A stretch of 64,000 nt of DNA from Ignavibacteria bacterium (GTDB lineage Bacteria > Bacteroidota > Ignavibacteria > Kapaibacteriales > UBA2268): NCBI GenBank assembly GCA_016844745.1, contig JAERMQ010000003.1, positions 1-64,000 of the forward strand, read 5' to 3'. This document shows positions 62,051 to 64,000 of this stretch, piece after piece; position 1 is the stretch's first letter; each line of letters starts with the position of its first letter. The notes beneath the pieces were generated by a model. The model saw nothing but the letters and a program-made list of their open reading frames with translations. It had not been told where the DNA came from and searched no databases. The position numbers and the translations under genes were made by a program.

Positions 62051-62818
62051 TTAACTGTTTTTATTCGCTTCAGCCTGATTCTGAGCCATTTTCATAAATG
62101 GAGTAAGCAAATCAATTGGGACAGGGAAAATAATTGTCGAGTTTTTATCGCTTGCAATGTCCGCTAAAGTTTGCAAAAATCTGAGCTGCAATGCTATCGG
62201 TTGAGTCTGAATCAAACTGGCAGCTTCGGTTAGCTTCTGAGCTGCCTGGAATTCACCTTCTGCATTGATAACCTTCGATCGTCTTTCCCGCTCGGCTTCG
62301 GCTTGCTTTGCCATTGCACGCTGCATTTCAATCGGCAAGTCAATTTGTTTTACTTCCACTGCACTAACTTTAATTCCCCAGGGTTCGGTATGGAAATCGA
62401 TGATTTCCTGGAGCTTCTGATTGATTCTATCCCTTTCGGATAAAAGCTCATCCAAATCGGATTGCCCCAAAATGCTGCGTAAAGTAGTTTGAGCAATCTG
62501 ATTTGTAGCAAAAAGGAAATTTTCAACATCAACGATTGCTTTATTTGGATAAACCACACGGAAATACAGCACAGCATTGACTTTAATCGACACGTTGTCT
62601 TTCGTTATTATATCCTGAGGCTCAACGTCCATAGCGATGGTTCTCTGGCTTACCCGAACCATTTTATCAATAAATGGTATTAAGATAATTAGCCCCGGAC
62701 CCTTTGCACCGATAAGCCTTCCGAGCCGAAAGATAACGGCACGTTCGTACTCGCGCAATACTTTGATTGACGAAGCTAAAATTAAAACCACTAAAATTAT
62801 TATTAACGGCAATTCCAT
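62051..62818 (-). CDS. SPFH/Band-7 membrane protein (slipin-like)
   Basis: The 255-residue protein has one N-terminal membrane helix ([18 protein letters not shown]), then the SPFH core ([40 protein letters not shown]), typical of stomatin/slipin and HflK-like proteins that form membrane scaffolds. The long C-terminal helix ([20 protein letters not shown]) is coiled-coil. A Shine-Dalgarno AAGGAG lies 7 bp before the chosen ATG (62818); the frame is open to 62845 but without a good start signal. No NfeD-type partner lies next to it. Confidence 0.9.
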   Translation of the reverse strand: MELPLIIILVVLILASSIKVLREYERAVIFRLGRLIGAKGPGLIILIPFIDKMVRVSQRTIAMDVEPQDIITKDNVSIKVNAVLYFRVVYPNKAIVDVENFLFATNQIAQTTLRSILGQSDLDELLSERDRINQKLQEIIDFHTEPWGIKVSAVEVKQIDLPIEMQRAMAKQAEAERERRSKVINAEGEFQAAQKLTEAASLIQTQPIALQLRFLQTLADIASDKNSTIIFPVPIDLLTPFMKMAQNQAEANKNS

Positions 62819-63038
62819 AGAAACTCTCCTTATTTTTGATTTCAAAAAATAAATATTCTTAATTTATCGAATACTAATTGATTAACCAAAAGAAAATTAC
62901 AATATCATTATTTAATTAAAATTAATTTTTGTTCAGAAATTTGGAGTTTACGTTTACTTGTTATAAATTTATGTCAGGAATATTACACACTATGGATTTT
63001 GTGCTAAAGGAAGTAAAAATACCGGAGAATACCTTTAA

Positions 63039-63761
63039 ATGGTAGCAGCTATTTTGGCGGGAGTTATAATCGGATTCATTGTTGCAATGCCTCCTGGTCC
63101 TGTTGGATTGATGTCAATTCGATTCGGCTTGCACCCCGACCGTAAGCATTCTGGCTCTCAGCTTGCTTTAGGCGCAGGTGTAACTGATTTTTTCTTTTGC
63201 CTTATAGCCATATTTGCTTCTTCTGCCGCCCAAACTGCTATCGATAATTTCTCAAATGACTATCCCCTTTTAATGCTAATTTTCCAAATTGCTATAGTTT
63301 TATTCTTTATGTTTTATGGGATTTTCAGTATAAGAGCCAAAACTAATGTAACGCCCATTGAGGGCGAAGAGATTAAGAGCCGGTCGGTATTTTTAGAAAA
63401 ATTAAAACACAGGGGTCCATTTTTATTAGGAATAGCGATTTCGCTTACAAATGTTCCCTCACCAACTTATCTTCCTTCCTTTGCTTTATTAACAGCCAAT
63501 GTCCATAAACTTCAATTATTCGAAAATATTGCTTTTTCAAATTTCCTTTTTGCTGCTGCATTTGGTTTAGGGAATTCGATTTGGTTACTTGTATTATTTA
63601 AACTCGTTGTAAAATACAGGCAGAAAATTTCAGCCTTAACTGTTCACAGGATTCGTCAATTTGCAGGATTTACATTTATTGGCTTTGGTACTTTTATAGG
63701 TTACAGGTTATTGTCATTGACTAAGTGGTCAGAGATAATGCGAATTATTTTTGCTTTCTAA
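63039..63761 (+). CDS. LysE/RhtB-family exporter-like membrane protein
   Basis: The 240-residue protein has six or so hydrophobic segments and the LysE-family N-terminal motif GFIVAMPPGPVGLMSIRFGL. The family exports amino acids or related small molecules across the inner membrane; the substrate cannot be told. A GGAG Shine-Dalgarno about 10 bp before the ATG supports the start. It is divergent from the SPFH gene; the 193 bp between (62846-63038) are AT-rich with no feature I can support. Confidence 0.85.
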   Translation: MVAAILAGVIIGFIVAMPPGPVGLMSIRFGLHPDRKHSGSQLALGAGVTDFFFCLIAIFASSAAQTAIDNFSNDYPLLMLIFQIAIVLFFMFYGIFSIRAKTNVTPIEGEEIKSRSVFLEKLKHRGPFLLGIAISLTNVPSPTYLPSFALLTANVHKLQLFENIAFSNFLFAAAFGLGNSIWLLVLFKLVVKYRQKISALTVHRIRQFAGFTFIGFGTFIGYRLLSLTKWSEIMRIIFAF

Positions 63762-63784
63762 TTTTTATTCAATTCTCTTTATTT

Positions 63785-63880
63785 TAATAACAAACAGACA
63801 GAATGTTCTACTGGTAGTATTTTAAAACAAACAGACAGGAATGTCTGTTCTACTGATAGTAGCTTAGACATTCTTGTCTG
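63785..63880 (+). repeat. Small direct/inverted repeat AACAAACAGACAG
   Basis: Two direct copies of AACAAACAGACAG..ATGTTCTACTG and a palindromic AGACATTCTTGTCT core follow the exporter gene. Short, non-coding, origin unknown. Confidence 0.5.
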
Positions 63881-63895
63881 AGTAATTATTTAATC

Positions 63896-64000
63896 CTACA
63901 TTGCCAACTTAACGGTTTTAATTTCAGGTACTTTAATTTTCAATATTTTCTCAACACCACCTTTTAAAGTCATCATAGCTCCGGGACAACCTGCGCATGC
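63896..64000 (-). CDS. NifU-like iron-sulfur scaffold, 3' end only
   Basis: The visible 34 C-terminal residues read ACAGCPGAMMTLKGGVEKIL, then KIKVPEIKTVKLAM. The CAGCPGA motif with TLKGGVE is the NifU C-terminal (Nfu) domain, which carries a transient iron-sulfur cluster. The gene runs beyond the right end of the window, so its length and other domains are unknown. Confidence 0.75.
   Translation of the reverse strand, partial: ACAGCPGAMMTLKGGVEKILKIKVPEIKTVKLAM

Noticed and set aside
1-64000. tRNA, rRNA or riboswitch genes
   Set aside because: No cloverleaf with a CCA end, no rRNA stretch and no recognised riboswitch core were found by reading; a covariance-model scan would be decisive.

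Overview
The window looks like chromosomal DNA of a low-GC bacterium from the Bacteroidota/Chlorobiota group, most likely an Ignavibacteria- or Kapabacteria-type lineage (inference). Supporting signs are type IX secretion (T9SS) C-terminal sorting domains on two proteins, a PorV-like outer-membrane protein, a PD40/OmpA-like lipoprotein, a TAnnTTTG-type promoter before ftsQ, and flagellar regulators (flhF, flhG, fliA), which are unusual among classical gliding Bacteroidetes. No rRNA or tRNA gene was seen, and no convincing CRISPR array or insertion sequence with a transposase.

Layout. 1-7.4 kb is accessory: small lipoproteins and membrane proteins, a HEPN/nucleotidyltransferase toxin-antitoxin pair whose nucleotidyltransferase half is duplicated on the far side of a RelE-type toxin-antitoxin pair, a DUF5618 gene, agmatinase and a DUF4160/DUF2442 pair. 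7.4-12.8 kb holds a PD40/OmpA-like lipoprotein, alanine racemase and the condensin partners scpA and scpB. 12.8-17.2 kb is a second accessory block: a doubled array of palindromic repeats, a two-gene operon of PD-(D/E)XK nuclease-like proteins (the best candidate for an undescribed defence system), a collapsed hicB-hicA locus, a terminase-small-subunit-like gene and duplicated short reading frames. 17.2-23.4 kb has thioredoxin, mfd, a TPR protein and a short-chain dehydrogenase with an altered active site.

23.5-27.3 kb is the division operon ftsQ-ftsA-ftsZ, closed by a terminator. 27.6-35.3 kb is one long plus-strand run: flhF, flhG, a coiled-coil membrane protein, fliA, an HDOD protein, a kinase-like protein without its phosphoacceptor histidine, and a membrane protein with TPR-like and AMIN-like regions. 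35.4-41.2 kb contains a T9SS-sorted protein, a PorV-like barrel, a two-receiver/PEP-synthase-like fusion and a second HDOD protein. 41.4-56.7 kb contains a two-subunit aconitase X, dnaE, an outer-membrane barrel, folD, an RluA-type pseudouridine synthase, an N-acetylmuramoyl-L-alanine amidase, rsmI with a 24-residue-repeat basic tail, a YtcJ-like amidohydrolase, ndk and a NUDIX hydrolase. 56.6-64 kb holds a periplasmic protein, murC (separated from the fts genes), a large T9SS-exported propeller/lectin protein, an SPFH protein, a LysE-type exporter and the 3' end of a NifU-like gene.

The intergenic regions are crowded with dispersed repeats: a C/G-rich REP-like hairpin, a GTCATTCTGA-type MITE-like element, an ATTCCTGCATTCGCAGGAAT-type element, ATCCCGTAGGGAT palindromes and AT-rich heptamer microsatellites. 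Core housekeeping genes dominate. Novelty is concentrated in the nuclease operon, the toxin-antitoxin rearrangements and the signalling proteins attached to the flagellar regulators.
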